Of a stretch of 64,000 bases of DNA, positions 8,494 through 17,472 are shown piece after piece. Every line of letters starts with the position of its first letter. Position 1 is the first letter of the stretch. The stretch comes from Flavobacteriaceae bacterium UBA6231 (GTDB lineage: Bacteria > Bacteroidota > Bacteroidia > Flavobacteriales > Flavobacteriaceae): NCBI GenBank assembly GCA_002441545.1, contig DJWL01000088.1:1-64000 (forward strand). Reading direction: 5' to 3'. The notes under the pieces are model-generated. The model made no database searches. It worked only from the letters and a program-made list of their open reading frames with translations, and was not told the DNA's origin. A program made the translations under genes and the position numbers.

Positions 8494-11043
8494 ATGGACG
8501 ATAATTTTTCACCTAGAGTAAAAGATGTGATTGCTTATAGCAAGGAGGAAGCATTACGCTTAGGCCATGATTTTATTGGCACTGAACACTTAATGCTCGG
8601 CCTTTTACGAGATGGAAATGGGAAAGCTATTGATATTTTAAATGCCTTGGAAATAGATTTAAATCATTTAAGGAGAAAAGTTGAAATATTAAGTCCTGCC
8701 AACCCAAGCACATCAGTAAGTTCAAATCAAAAAAAGAATTTACACCTAACAAGACAAGCAGAACGTGCTTTAAAAACAACATTTTTAGAAGCAAAATTAT
8801 TTCAAAGCACATCAATAAATACCGCTCATTTATTATTGTGTATTTTAAGAAATGAGAATGACCCTACTACCAAGCTTTTAAATAAGCTAAAAGTTGATTA
8901 TGACAACGTAAAAGAACAATTTAAATTTATGATTACTAACGATAATAATTATATAGAACCCAAGTCTGAATCATTTCAAGATGACGATTCAAGTCATGAT
9001 GATGATACAACAAAAGATAATCTTTTTAATGCTCCTGCAAACAAGACCAATAAAAAATCTAAAACCCCTGTTTTAGATAATTTTGGAAGAGATTTAACAG
9101 CTTTAGCAGAAGAAGGCAAACTGGATCCGGTTGTAGGTCGTGAAAAAGAAATTCAACGTGTATCACAAATTTTAAGCAGACGTAAAAAGAACAATCCGCT
9201 TTTAATTGGTGAACCAGGTGTTGGTAAATCTGCTATTGCCGAAGGATTAGCACTAAGAATTATTAAAAGAAAAGTATCCAGAATTCTTTTTAATAAGCGT
9301 GTAGTCACTTTAGATTTAGCAAGTTTGGTTGCTGGTACAAAATATCGTGGGCAGTTTGAAGAACGAATGAAAGCTGTTATGAATGAACTTGAAAAAAATG
9401 ATGACGTTATTTTATTCATTGACGAAATTCATACCATTGTAGGTGCTGGTGGAGCAACAGGAAGTTTAGACGCTTCAAACATGTTTAAACCAGCCTTAGC
9501 ACGTGGAGAAATTCAATGTATAGGAGCTACAACCCTTGATGAATACAGACAATACATTGAAAAAGATGGCGCTCTAGAACGTCGTTTCCAAAAGGTAATT
9601 GTAGAACCAACTACAGTTGAAGAAACCATTGAAATTTTAAATAACATTAAAGGAAAATATGAAGATCATCACAATGTTGATTATACACCAGAAGCCATTG
9701 AAGCTTGTGTAAAATTAACTAACAGATATATGACAGAACGTTTTTTGCCAGACAAAGCTATTGATGCTTTAGATGAAGCAGGTTCTCGCGTGCACATCAC
9801 TAATATTGAAGTTCCAAAACAAATTCTGGAGTTAGAAAAACAACTAGAAGAAGTTAAGGAAATTAAAAATTTGGTTGTTAAAAAGCAAAAGTATGAAGAA
9901 GCAGCCAAGTTAAGAGATGATGAAAAGCGCATTGAAAAAGAACTTCAAATAGCTCAAGAAAAATGGGAAGAAGACACTAAACAACATCGTGAAATTGTAA
10001 CCGAAGATAATGTGGCCGATGTAGTTTCTATGATGACTGGTATTCCAGTAAATAGAATAGCTCAAACTGAAATTAATAAACTTGCTGAATTACCAAAACT
10101 TATCAAAGGAAAAGTAATTGGCCAAGATGAGGCAGTTGCAAAGGTTGTAAAAGCTATTCAACGCAATAGAGCTGGATTAAAAGACCCTAACAAGCCTATT
10201 GGCTCCTTTATATTTTTAGGTCAAACAGGAGTTGGTAAAACACAATTAGCTAAAGTATTATCAAGAGAGCTTTTTGATAGTGAAGATGCCCTTGTTAGAA
10301 TTGATATGAGCGAATACATGGAAAAATTTGCTATTTCAAGATTAGTAGGCGCTCCTCCAGGATATGTGGGTTATGAAGAAGGTGGTCAACTTACCGAAAA
10401 GGTAAGACGCAAACCGTATGCTGTTATTCTACTTGATGAAATTGAAAAAGCACATCCAGATGTATTTAATATGTTACTTCAAGTACTTGACGATGGTTTT
10501 TTAACAGATAGTTTAGGAAGAAAAATTGATTTTAGAAACACTATTATCATCATGACATCAAATATTGGTGCTCGAAAACTTAAAGATTTTGGTACAGGTA
10601 TAGGTTTTGGAACAGCATCTCAAAAAGCGCAAGAAGACGAAAATACTAAAGGCGTTATTGAAAATGCACTAAAAAAATCGTTCGCGCCAGAGTTTTTAAA
10701 CAGAATTGATGATGTTGTTATGTTTAATAATCTAGAAAAAGAGGATATAAACAAAATCATTGATATAGAACTTGAAAAACTTCTTTTAAGAATTAAAGAT
10801 TTAGGATATAATTTAAAACTAAGTAAAAAAGCTAAAGATTATATCGCTGATAAAGGTTTTGACAAACAGTATGGTGCAAGACCATTAAAAAGAGCTATTC
10901 AAAAATACATTGAAGATGCTTTAGCTGAAGAAATTATAACTTCACACGTTCAAAATGGTGATAATATAGTTATCGATTTAGATGAAACTTCACAGGAGCT
11001 CAACATTAAAATTGAAAAAGCTGAAAAGCCTACTGAATCTTAA
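8494..11043 (+). CDS. clpC: ClpC-type AAA+ unfoldase (ATP-dependent Clp protease ATP-binding subunit)
   Basis: An 849-residue class I Clp/Hsp100 ATPase that unfolds substrates for ClpP. Order of parts: Clp-N double repeat (about 1-145), a charged linker, AAA+ domain 1 with Walker A GEPGVGKS, a middle region with a UVR-like segment (KYEEAAKLRDDEKR), AAA+ domain 2 with Walker A GQTGVGKT, and the C-terminal D2 small domain. The short UVR-type middle region and N-domain mark it as ClpC rather than ClpB. A 17-codon longer frame opens at a TTG at 8443, but the ATG at 8494 (MDDNFSPRVKD) gives the conserved N-terminus. A strong hairpin terminator follows. Confidence 0.94.
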   Translation: MDDNFSPRVKDVIAYSKEEALRLGHDFIGTEHLMLGLLRDGNGKAIDILNALEIDLNHLRRKVEILSPANPSTSVSSNQKKNLHLTRQAERALKTTFLEAKLFQSTSINTAHLLLCILRNENDPTTKLLNKLKVDYDNVKEQFKFMITNDNNYIEPKSESFQDDDSSHDDDTTKDNLFNAPANKTNKKSKTPVLDNFGRDLTALAEEGKLDPVVGREKEIQRVSQILSRRKKNNPLLIGEPGVGKSAIAEGLALRIIKRKVSRILFNKRVVTLDLASLVAGTKYRGQFEERMKAVMNELEKNDDVILFIDEIHTIVGAGGATGSLDASNMFKPALARGEIQCIGATTLDEYRQYIEKDGALERRFQKVIVEPTTVEETIEILNNIKGKYEDHHNVDYTPEAIEACVKLTNRYMTERFLPDKAIDALDEAGSRVHITNIEVPKQILELEKQLEEVKEIKNLVVKKQKYEEAAKLRDDEKRIEKELQIAQEKWEEDTKQHREIVTEDNVADVVSMMTGIPVNRIAQTEINKLAELPKLIKGKVIGQDEAVAKVVKAIQRNRAGLKDPNKPIGSFIFLGQTGVGKTQLAKVLSRELFDSEDALVRIDMSEYMEKFAISRLVGAPPGYVGYEEGGQLTEKVRRKPYAVILLDEIEKAHPDVFNMLLQVLDDGFLTDSLGRKIDFRNTIIIMTSNIGARKLKDFGTGIGFGTASQKAQEDENTKGVIENALKKSFAPEFLNRIDDVVMFNNLEKEDINKIIDIELEKLLLRIKDLGYNLKLSKKAKDYIADKGFDKQYGARPLKRAIQKYIEDALAEEIITSHVQNGDNIVIDLDETSQELNIKIEKAEKPTES

Positions 11044-11066
11044 CTTAAAAAAGTCTCAAATAAATT

Positions 11067-11104
11067 AAAATCCTACATTAAAAACTAATGTGGGATTTTT
11101 TTTT
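11067..11104 (+). terminator. Rho-independent terminator of clpC
   Basis: AATCCTACATTA, a short loop, and TAATGTGGGATT form a 12-pair stem (one G-T) followed by a run of T, 24 bases after the clpC stop. Confidence 0.85.
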
Positions 11105-11161
11105 ACAAAAAAGTGTAACAAAATTATAATGCAATAATCTTTATAGTAACAATTTGATTTA

Positions 11162-11716
11162 ATGACGCTAACCAAGCTAAATACTGAACATCTTATAGAA
11201 CTATGTATGTCAGGCAACCAATCGGCGCAATTGGAGGTTTACAACAGGTACTATAAAACAATGTACAACACGTCTTTAAGAATTGTTAAAGACTGTTTTG
11301 AGGCTGAAGACATTATGCAAGACTCCTTTTTGTTAGCGTTCACAAAATTGGATAGTCTTAAAGATGTCAAAACATTTGGCACTTGGTTAAAACGAATTGT
11401 AATTAATAACAGTATTTATCATTACAAAAAAAATAATAAACACAAAAACGTTCCTATTGATGATGTACTTTATAAAGTTGAAGATACAATAGATGGTTTT
11501 GATAGCTCAGAATTAACAAGCTTAAAAGCTAAACAAGTTTTAGAAACTATAAAAACTCTAAAAGAGAACTATCAAATCTGTTTAACGCTCCATCTTATTG
11601 AAGGATATGATTATGATGAAATTTGCGACATTTTAAGCATTTCACAAGCTAACTGCAGAACGATGATATCTCGTGCTAAAGATAGTTTAAGACAAAAGTT
11701 AGAATTAGTAGTTTAA
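11162..11716 (+). CDS. ECF-type RNA polymerase sigma factor
   Basis: A 184-residue sigma-70 family protein with only regions 2 and 4, hence an extracytoplasmic-function type. Region 2 includes AEDIMQDSFLLAF (about residues 42-54) and region 4 a helix-turn-helix in YDEICDILSISQANCRTMISRAK near the C-terminus. It heads a cluster with a one-helix membrane protein and two exported beta-helical proteins, which suggests that it directs expression of its own neighbours in response to an envelope signal. The next gene starts 10 bases after its stop. Confidence 0.9.
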   Translation: MTLTKLNTEHLIELCMSGNQSAQLEVYNRYYKTMYNTSLRIVKDCFEAEDIMQDSFLLAFTKLDSLKDVKTFGTWLKRIVINNSIYHYKKNNKHKNVPIDDVLYKVEDTIDGFDSSELTSLKAKQVLETIKTLKENYQICLTLHLIEGYDYDEICDILSISQANCRTMISRAKDSLRQKLELVV

Positions 11717-11726
11717 AAAAAGAAGT

Positions 11727-12290
11727 ATGAAAAAAGATAATATTGATAATTTATTTGAAGAATTGCGTTCAGAATTTGATTTTGAAAATCCAAGTCTTGG
11801 GCATCAAGAACGATTTTTATCAAAATTAAAAAATCAAAATCCTTATACTCGTCAAAAAGCATCAAGCCAATCAAATTTTTGGAAACCTTTTCTAAGTATT
11901 GCAGCTTCTCTACTAATCTGTGTTAGTATAATCACGTTATTAAAACCTAGTGAAGAAATTAAAGATTTAGCAAGTGTTTCTCCAGAAATGACGCAAACTC
12001 AAAACTTTTTTGCTAGTGCAATTTCAGAAGAATTAACGAAACTTAATAATGAACGAACTCCTGAAACTGAAGTACTTATTAACGATGCATTAAAACAAAT
12101 GAAAATTCTTGAAAAAGAATACGAATCTCTTAAAATTGACCTAACCGAAAGTGGCGATGATAAGCGTGTAATTTATGCAATGATTTCAAACTTTCAAACA
12201 AGAATAAACATCTTAAAAAATGTATTAGAAACTATTGAAAATGTTAAACAACTTAAACAAAATAACAATGAAAACTCCATTACTATATAA
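11727..12290 (+). CDS. Single-pass membrane protein, probable anti-sigma partner
   Basis: A 187-residue protein: a cytoplasmic N-terminal part of about 50 residues, one transmembrane helix around residues 53-72 (FLSIAASLLICVSIITLL), and a periplasmic helical tail of about 110 residues. No sequence family is recognisable to me. Its position directly behind an ECF sigma gene and its one-helix topology fit an anti-sigma factor; no zinc-binding ZAS motif (HxxxCxxC) is visible, so this is inference from context. Its 3' end overlaps the start of the next gene by 23 bases, pointing to translational coupling. Confidence 0.7.
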   Translation: MKKDNIDNLFEELRSEFDFENPSLGHQERFLSKLKNQNPYTRQKASSQSNFWKPFLSIAASLLICVSIITLLKPSEEIKDLASVSPEMTQTQNFFASAISEELTKLNNERTPETEVLINDALKQMKILEKEYESLKIDLTESGDDKRVIYAMISNFQTRINILKNVLETIENVKQLKQNNNENSITI

Positions 12291-13353
12291 AACAGCTTTA
12301 ATACTGTTTTTATTACCAGCTATTATTTTTGCCAGCGACATTTCAAAAGGAAAATATAATAAAGAAAAAACAATTAAAAAAGAATATTCGGTAAGCAGCA
12401 ATGCCCTTTTAAAAATAAGTAACAGTTATGGCAATCTTAATATTGTAACTTATACTGGAAATAAAATTGTCTTTGAAATTAATATTAAAGTAAGCGGAAA
12501 TGACGAAGAAAAAGTTCAAAAAAAGCTTAACGACATTGATGTAAATTTCATCGCTAATTCAAACTTGGTTGAAGCAAAGACTATTTTTAATAAAGACAAA
12601 AAATCTTGGTGGAATTGGGGCGGAAACAATAACATAAATATGGAAATAAATTATGTTGTAAAACTTCCAATTACCAATAGTGTAGACCTAAATAATGATT
12701 ACGGAAACATAAACCTGGATAAACTTGAAGGGAAAGCTACTATAAACTGTGATTATGGTAAAATAACCACTAAAGAGCTTATGGCAGAAAACAATATGTT
12801 ATCATTCGATTATACAAATGACTGCTATTTTGAGTATATAAATAGTGGAAAAATAAATGCAGATTACAGCGGATTCACAGTATCAAAAACTAAAAAATTG
12901 GATATTAATGCAGATTATACTTCATCAACTATTGAAGTAGCTGAAGATGTTAATTATAACTGCGACTATGGTTCAATAAATATTAAGAAACTTAATAATG
13001 TTAATGGAAATGGTGATTATTTAACCACACGCCTAGGTGAAGTTTATAAAAACGTAACTATTAAAGGCGATTATGGATCTCTTAAAATCAATCAAATGAC
13101 CGCCAATGCAGGAAACATAACTATACAGTCAGACTATTTAGGAATTACCATTGGATACCATTCAGAATATAATTTCAAATTTGATATCAGTACAGAATAT
13201 AGTTCAATGAGAAATACAGATGGTTTTGAAATAACAAAAAAACATACCGAAACAAGTAAAAATTATTATCAAGGTTATTATGGCAATAGTAACTCATCCA
13301 ATTTAGTTAAAATCGACTCTGATTACGGAAATGTAACCTTTAATAAAAATTAA
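12268..13353 (+). CDS. Exported DUF4097-like beta-solenoid protein
   Basis: A 361-residue protein with a signal peptide (hydrophobic run ending ...IIFASD). The mature part contains repeated segments ending in DYGN, DYGK, DYGS or DYTS about every 20-25 residues, as expected of a right-handed beta-solenoid of the DUF4097/GIN-like putative adhesin class. I choose the ATG at 12268 (MKTPLLYK) because it gives a clean signal peptide; an upstream in-frame ATG at 12235 would add 11 residues encoded within the preceding gene. It is the third gene of the ECF sigma cluster. Function unknown; an envelope or surface role is likely. Confidence 0.72.
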   Translation: MKTPLLYKTALILFLLPAIIFASDISKGKYNKEKTIKKEYSVSSNALLKISNSYGNLNIVTYTGNKIVFEINIKVSGNDEEKVQKKLNDIDVNFIANSNLVEAKTIFNKDKKSWWNWGGNNNINMEINYVVKLPITNSVDLNNDYGNINLDKLEGKATINCDYGKITTKELMAENNMLSFDYTNDCYFEYINSGKINADYSGFTVSKTKKLDINADYTSSTIEVAEDVNYNCDYGSINIKKLNNVNGNGDYLTTRLGEVYKNVTIKGDYGSLKINQMTANAGNITIQSDYLGITIGYHSEYNFKFDISTEYSSMRNTDGFEITKKHTETSKNYYQGYYGNSNSSNLVKIDSDYGNVTFNKN

Positions 13354-13470
13354 TCATCAATACATAAATTCAATTATATGAAATCGCCATTTAAAACAAG
13401 TTTGTTGCAAACAAACACCAATGAATATAAGCGATACCATGTAACAATTAAAAACAAATAAGTATCACAT

Positions 13471-14205
13471 ATGAAAGTGTCAATAAAAAAACAAACAGTA
13501 ATCATAATAGCTTCCATTCTTTTTGTTACAACATCTTATGCTCAATGGGATAAATCAATAAAAGGAAATGGCAACATAACAGCAATTACAAGAAACACAT
13601 CAGATTATGATGGCATACAATGTGCTGGTCCTTTTGATTATATTCTTGTAAGTGGTACCGAAGGAAACATTAAAATTGAAGGAGAAGAAAATCTATTAGA
13701 ATACATTGTAACTGAAGTTAAAAACAATAACTTAATTGTAAAAGTAAAAAACAATGTTAACTTAAAAACCAGCATGAAAAAGGGAATAAAAGTAACCATC
13801 CCTTTTAAAGATATTACTAGTATATCCCTTACTGGTTCAGGTGATTTGTGGAACGAAGACTTGATTACTTCTGATAATTTAGAAGTGAAATTAACAGGTT
13901 CTGGTGATATCGTTTTAAAATCAGACACAAATTATATAAAAGGCTCTATTACAGGTTCTGGTGATCTTACATTAAATGGAAACACCAATAACTTAAATGC
14001 AGAAATATCTGGTTCAGGCGACATACATGGTTTTGAGTTAATATCAAAAAACACAGAAGTGTCTATTACTGGCTCTGGAAATGCAAAAGTGTTTTGTTCA
14101 GAAAATTTTAAAGCAAAAATTACTGGCTCTGGTGATATCACTTACAAAGGGAATCCTAAAAAAGAAGACACAAAGGTATCAGGTTCTGGAAGCATAAAAC
14201 AATAA
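13471..14205 (+). CDS. GIN-domain (DUF2807) putative auto-transporter adhesin-like protein
   Basis: A 244-residue protein with signal peptide (…TTSYAQW around residue 25), then a GIN domain (named for GIN motifs seen in Bacteroidota head proteins). The second half holds the tetrapeptide SGSGD, TGSGD or close variants about every 20 residues, at least seven times, each sitting at a turn of the predicted beta-helix. It is probably periplasmic or outer-membrane associated. It lies 117 bases after the DUF4097-like gene and is followed by a strong terminator, so it likely closes the sigma-factor transcription unit or has its own promoter. The molecular role of GIN proteins is not established. Confidence 0.82.
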   Translation: MKVSIKKQTVIIIASILFVTTSYAQWDKSIKGNGNITAITRNTSDYDGIQCAGPFDYILVSGTEGNIKIEGEENLLEYIVTEVKNNNLIVKVKNNVNLKTSMKKGIKVTIPFKDITSISLTGSGDLWNEDLITSDNLEVKLTGSGDIVLKSDTNYIKGSITGSGDLTLNGNTNNLNAEISGSGDIHGFELISKNTEVSITGSGNAKVFCSENFKAKITGSGDITYKGNPKKEDTKVSGSGSIKQ

Positions 14206-14213
14206 ACTACAAT

Positions 14214-14252
14214 GAAACAAAAGAGACACTTAAAAAGTGCCTCTTTTGTTTC
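14214..14252. terminator. Strong bidirectional hairpin terminator
   Basis: GAAACAAAAGAGACACTT and AAGTGCCTCTTTTGTTTC pair over about 18 positions with one mismatch, between the convergent GIN gene and MFS gene. The hairpin overlaps the last codon of the MFS gene. Confidence 0.85.
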
Positions 14253-15549
14253 AAATTGTTTGCTCTTTTGGTACTCTGAACAATAAAATTATTCCTCCTA
14301 AAAAAAACAAAACCAAGAATAGAATACCATTTCTCATGGTTCCAGTAATTTGGTCAATGGATGCAAAAATAACCATGCCAATAACGATTCCTATTTTTTC
14401 GGCAACATCATAAAAACTAAAATAGGATGTAGTATCTTCTGTTTCTGGTAAAAATTTTGAATACGTTGATCTTGCCAATGATTGAATTCCTCCCATAACT
14501 AAACCAACTAAAGTAGCAGCGATGTAAAACTGAATAGGTGTTATCATAAAATAAGCATAAAAGCACATAAACATCCAAACAAAATTAACAACAATCAATG
14601 TTTTAATATTTCCAAATTTTGCTGATGCTTTTGATGTTAAAACAGCTCCAATTATAGCAACCAATTGAATAACTAAAATGCTTACAATCAACCCTGTTGT
14701 TTTTTCACTATCACTAGACCAAGCAATTTCTTCTTCACCAAAATATACTGCTACTAACATAATGGTTTGAACTGCCATACTAAACACAAAAAATGCATAT
14801 AAAAACCTTTTTAATCTTAAGTTTTTCTTTAGCTGTTTCCAAACTTGTCTTAATTCCTTTATTCCATTAAAAACAACATCTTTAGTAACCCTATGCCCTG
14901 CTGAAGTTCCTTTAGGCAAAAAATAAAAGGAATATTGACTAAATAATATCCACCATATGCCAACAGTTATAAATGAATACCGCATCATTTTCATTTTAGA
15001 TTCTCCATCATCCTGACTCATAACCATGACCAAATTGATAATAAGCAAAATAACACTTCCAATATAACCTAAAGAAAACCCTTTGGCGCTAACACTGTCT
15101 TGTTGTTCAGTAAAAGCTATATCTGGCAAGTAAGAATTATAAAAAACCAAACTTCCCCAATAGCCTATTAATCCCATAAAGTAAAATAAAATACTAATGT
15201 AAATATGATTTAAATCAAACCAATACAATCCTATACACCCTAATCCTCCTAGGTAACAGAAAAATTTCATGAAATTCTTTTTATTACCAACATAGTCTGC
15301 AATACCTGAAAGAATTGGCGATGTAAAAGTTACCACCAAAAATGTAAAAGCTGTTACAAAAGTTATTAATGCTGTACTCTTAAAATCAAAACCAAAAGCA
15401 TGAACGGTTTTAATTTCTGAAAGAAATAATGCCGAATAAAAAATAGGAAATATTGATGACGCAATTGTTAAAGTATAAACCGAGTTAGCCCAATCATAAA
15501 ATGCCCAAGCATTTAGTAGCTTTTTACTACCTTTTTCTAATCTACTCAT
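14251..15549 (-). CDS. MFS transporter, UMF1/Atg22-like family
   Basis: A 432-residue polytopic membrane protein with about twelve hydrophobic helices. The N-terminal AWAFYDWANSVY segment is the hallmark of the UMF1 (unknown major facilitator 1; Atg22-like) family, and GGIQSLARSTYSKFLP in the second half matches the family's conserved loop. Substrate is unknown; the eukaryotic relative exports amino acids from the vacuole. Its start codon follows directly on the T-run of the terminator hairpin behind the M48 gene on the same strand, so its expression from upstream transcripts would depend on read-through. Confidence 0.88.
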   Translation of the reverse strand: MSRLEKGSKKLLNAWAFYDWANSVYTLTIASSIFPIFYSALFLSEIKTVHAFGFDFKSTALITFVTAFTFLVVTFTSPILSGIADYVGNKKNFMKFFCYLGGLGCIGLYWFDLNHIYISILFYFMGLIGYWGSLVFYNSYLPDIAFTEQQDSVSAKGFSLGYIGSVILLIINLVMVMSQDDGESKMKMMRYSFITVGIWWILFSQYSFYFLPKGTSAGHRVTKDVVFNGIKELRQVWKQLKKNLRLKRFLYAFFVFSMAVQTIMLVAVYFGEEEIAWSSDSEKTTGLIVSILVIQLVAIIGAVLTSKASAKFGNIKTLIVVNFVWMFMCFYAYFMITPIQFYIAATLVGLVMGGIQSLARSTYSKFLPETEDTTSYFSFYDVAEKIGIVIGMVIFASIDQITGTMRNGILFLVLFFLGGIILLFRVPKEQTI

Positions 15550-15578
15550 AAAAAAAAGCTGCTTTTATACAGCAGCTT
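15550..15578 (-). terminator. Hairpin terminator between M48 peptidase and MFS genes
   Basis: On the minus strand AAGCTGCT, loop, AGCAGCTT then eight T and immediately the ATG of the MFS gene. It lies 30 bases after the M48 stop. The hairpin occupies the place of the MFS ribosome-binding region. Confidence 0.7.
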
Positions 15579-15608
15579 CTAAAGTAAACAAATATTTTAA
15601 ATGAAGTA

Positions 15609-16439
15609 TTATTTAAAACTTGTAACTCCAAACTTTTTAGCTTCCGCTTTAGCTTTAGGAGCCAAAGTGGTAAGGTTTGCAATCCTTGAATCATTTGAAG
15701 GATGTGTGCTTAACATTTCTGGTGGAGCTTGCCCTCTGCTTTGAGCACTCATTCTTTTCCAAAGTTCGGCAGCTTCATCTGGGTTATAACCAGCAATTGC
15801 CATTAAGGTTAATCCAATACTATCGGCTTCTGTTTCATGGCTTCTACTAAATGGCAACATTCCTCCTACTTGAGTACCAATACCATAAGCTTGATTAAAA
15901 AGACCTAAGTTTTTATTGTCCTTTAATGCAACATTTAAGCCTACAGCACCTACTTGTTGAAGCATTCCTGCACTCATACGTTGTTGTCCATGATTAGCTA
16001 ATGCGTGGGCAACTTCATGACCCATTATAGCAGCTAGTCCAGCCTCACCTTTTGCAATTGGTAAAATACCGGTGTAAACCACAATTTTTCCACCTGGCAT
16101 ACACCAAGCATTTACAGCTTTATCATCAACCAAATTATATTCCCATTTATAATCATTTAAATAACCAACATGCCCATTGGCATTTAACCATCTTTCAGCT
16201 GCTACTGCTATTTTTTGACCAACTCTAGTTACCATAGCTGCATCTGCAGTTCCTTTTATAACTTTATTTTCACTTAAAAATTGATCATATTGCTGAAATG
16301 CAGCAGGAAACAACGAACTATTCTCTGTTCCAGGCAAAGCCATAGTTTGCTTTCCTGTAAATGGATTTGTAGCACAGGATAAAAAAATTAATAATACTGT
16401 AACAAATGCAATTGTTTTTTTTGTTTTCATTTCGTTCAA
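15609..16439 (-). CDS. M48-family zinc metalloprotease, lipoprotein
   Basis: A 276-residue protease of the BepA/LoiP/OMA1-like branch. A lipoprotein signal peptide ends in a lipobox (LLIFLSCATN), so it is probably anchored to the inner leaflet of the outer membrane. The zinc motif HEVAHALANH sits near residue 145, and the third ligand glutamate is in HETEADSIGL about 60 residues later. Such proteases degrade or help fold outer-membrane proteins. Two start codons three codons apart are possible (MNEMKTKK); the choice does not change the signal peptide. A terminator follows. Confidence 0.9.
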   Translation of the reverse strand: MNEMKTKKTIAFVTVLLIFLSCATNPFTGKQTMALPGTENSSLFPAAFQQYDQFLSENKVIKGTADAAMVTRVGQKIAVAAERWLNANGHVGYLNDYKWEYNLVDDKAVNAWCMPGGKIVVYTGILPIAKGEAGLAAIMGHEVAHALANHGQQRMSAGMLQQVGAVGLNVALKDNKNLGLFNQAYGIGTQVGGMLPFSRSHETEADSIGLTLMAIAGYNPDEAAELWKRMSAQSRGQAPPEMLSTHPSNDSRIANLTTLAPKAKAEAKKFGVTSFK

Positions 16440-16598
16440 TTTATTTTCATTAAAAATACAAAATCCTTTATTTATTTTAGACTAACTTAAATATTTTAAG
16501 TCACTTTTTTCATTTCAAAAAAATCTTCAACTTAAATTGTCAATTTTCTATTTAAATAACGACAAACATTTTATAATATTTAATATTTTTAATTTTAT

Positions 16599-17081
16599 AT
16601 GAAAAATACTGCTTTAATATTTATATCGTTTATACTTATTAGTTGTAATGGTATTGCTCAGAAAAAGAGTAACCCTGAAACAAAAGCATTCAAAGTAACC
16701 AAAACTGATGATGAATGGAAAAAACAACTAACCCATGAGCAATATTATGTTTTAAGACAACAAGGTACTGAAACTAGATTCTCAAGTTCATTGAATAAAA
16801 ATGATAAAGAAGGCACTTATGTTTGTGTAGCATGCTATACCCCTTTATTTTATAGTGAACATAAATATGATTCTGGTTCTGGTTGGCCAAGTTTTGATAA
16901 AGAAATAAAAGGAAATGTAGCTTTTTCAAGTGGTTCAGATTATTATTATGGAATAGAAGAGCATTGTGCCGTTTGTGGTGGACACTTAGGTCATGTGTTT
17001 AATGATGGGCCAAAAAACACAACAGGATTAAGGCATTGCATAAATGGAGTTGGACTAAAATTTATACCTAAAAATGAATAA
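16599..17081 (+). CDS. msrB: Peptide-methionine (R)-S-oxide reductase MsrB, lipoprotein form
   Basis: A 160-residue MsrB with a lipoprotein signal peptide (lipobox LISCNG, Cys16), so it is exported and lipid-anchored. It reduces methionine-R-sulfoxide in damaged proteins. The structural zinc is bound by Cys76/Cys79 (CVAC) and Cys123/Cys126 (CAVC); the catalytic cysteine is Cys147 in RHCINGV. The segment GSGWPSF carries the conserved substrate-site tryptophan. It overlaps the next msrB by 8 bases, giving a compartment-specific pair: this envelope copy and a cytosolic copy. Confidence 0.93.
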   Translation: MKNTALIFISFILISCNGIAQKKSNPETKAFKVTKTDDEWKKQLTHEQYYVLRQQGTETRFSSSLNKNDKEGTYVCVACYTPLFYSEHKYDSGSGWPSFDKEIKGNVAFSSGSDYYYGIEEHCAVCGGHLGHVFNDGPKNTTGLRHCINGVGLKFIPKNE

Positions 17082-17472
17082 ATACAAAATAGAAAAAACA
17101 GAGGAAGAGTGGAAAAAACAGCTTTCTGAAGAGCAGTACTGGGTTTTAAGAAATAGAGGCACCGAAAGACCTCATTCAGGAAAGTATAACCTTCATTTTG
17201 AAAACGGCTCTTATGCTTGTGCTGCCTGTCATCAAAAATTGTTTGAGAGTAACAGTAAGTTTGATGCACATTGCGGTTGGCCAAGTTTTGATGAATCTAT
17301 AAAAGGAACTGTTGAATATATCCTTGATAAATCTCATGGCATGGTAAGAACAGAAATTGTTTGTTCAAACTGTGGAAGCCATTTAGGTCATGTTTTTAAT
17401 GATGGCCCTACAAAAACAGGTACCCGTTATTGCGTAAATTCAGTAAGTATAGATTTTAAAAAAGATGAATAA
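17074..17472 (+). CDS. msrB: Peptide-methionine (R)-S-oxide reductase MsrB, cytoplasmic
   Basis: A 132-residue MsrB without signal peptide. Zinc cysteines are Cys49/Cys52 (CAAC) and Cys97/Cys100 (CSNC); catalytic Cys120 lies in RYCVNSV; HCGWPSF holds the conserved Trp. It starts inside the last codons of the lipoprotein msrB (8-base overlap) and ends inside the start of the DUF1572 gene (8-base overlap), so the three genes are translationally coupled. The two MsrB copies are clearly paralogous but have diverged (for example CVACYTP against CAACHQK). Confidence 0.93.
   Translation: MNKYKIEKTEEEWKKQLSEEQYWVLRNRGTERPHSGKYNLHFENGSYACAACHQKLFESNSKFDAHCGWPSFDESIKGTVEYILDKSHGMVRTEIVCSNCGSHLGHVFNDGPTKTGTRYCVNSVSIDFKKDE

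Noticed and set aside
13378..13461. 27-codon frame between the DUF4097-like and GIN genes
   Set aside because: It has an ATG and stop but no ribosome-binding signal or recognisable peptide features; too short to support.
12601..14205. Short direct repeats in the DUF4097/GIN genes as a CRISPR-like array
   Set aside because: The repeats are coding (DYG and SGSGD turns), differ in spacing and sequence and lie in open frames.
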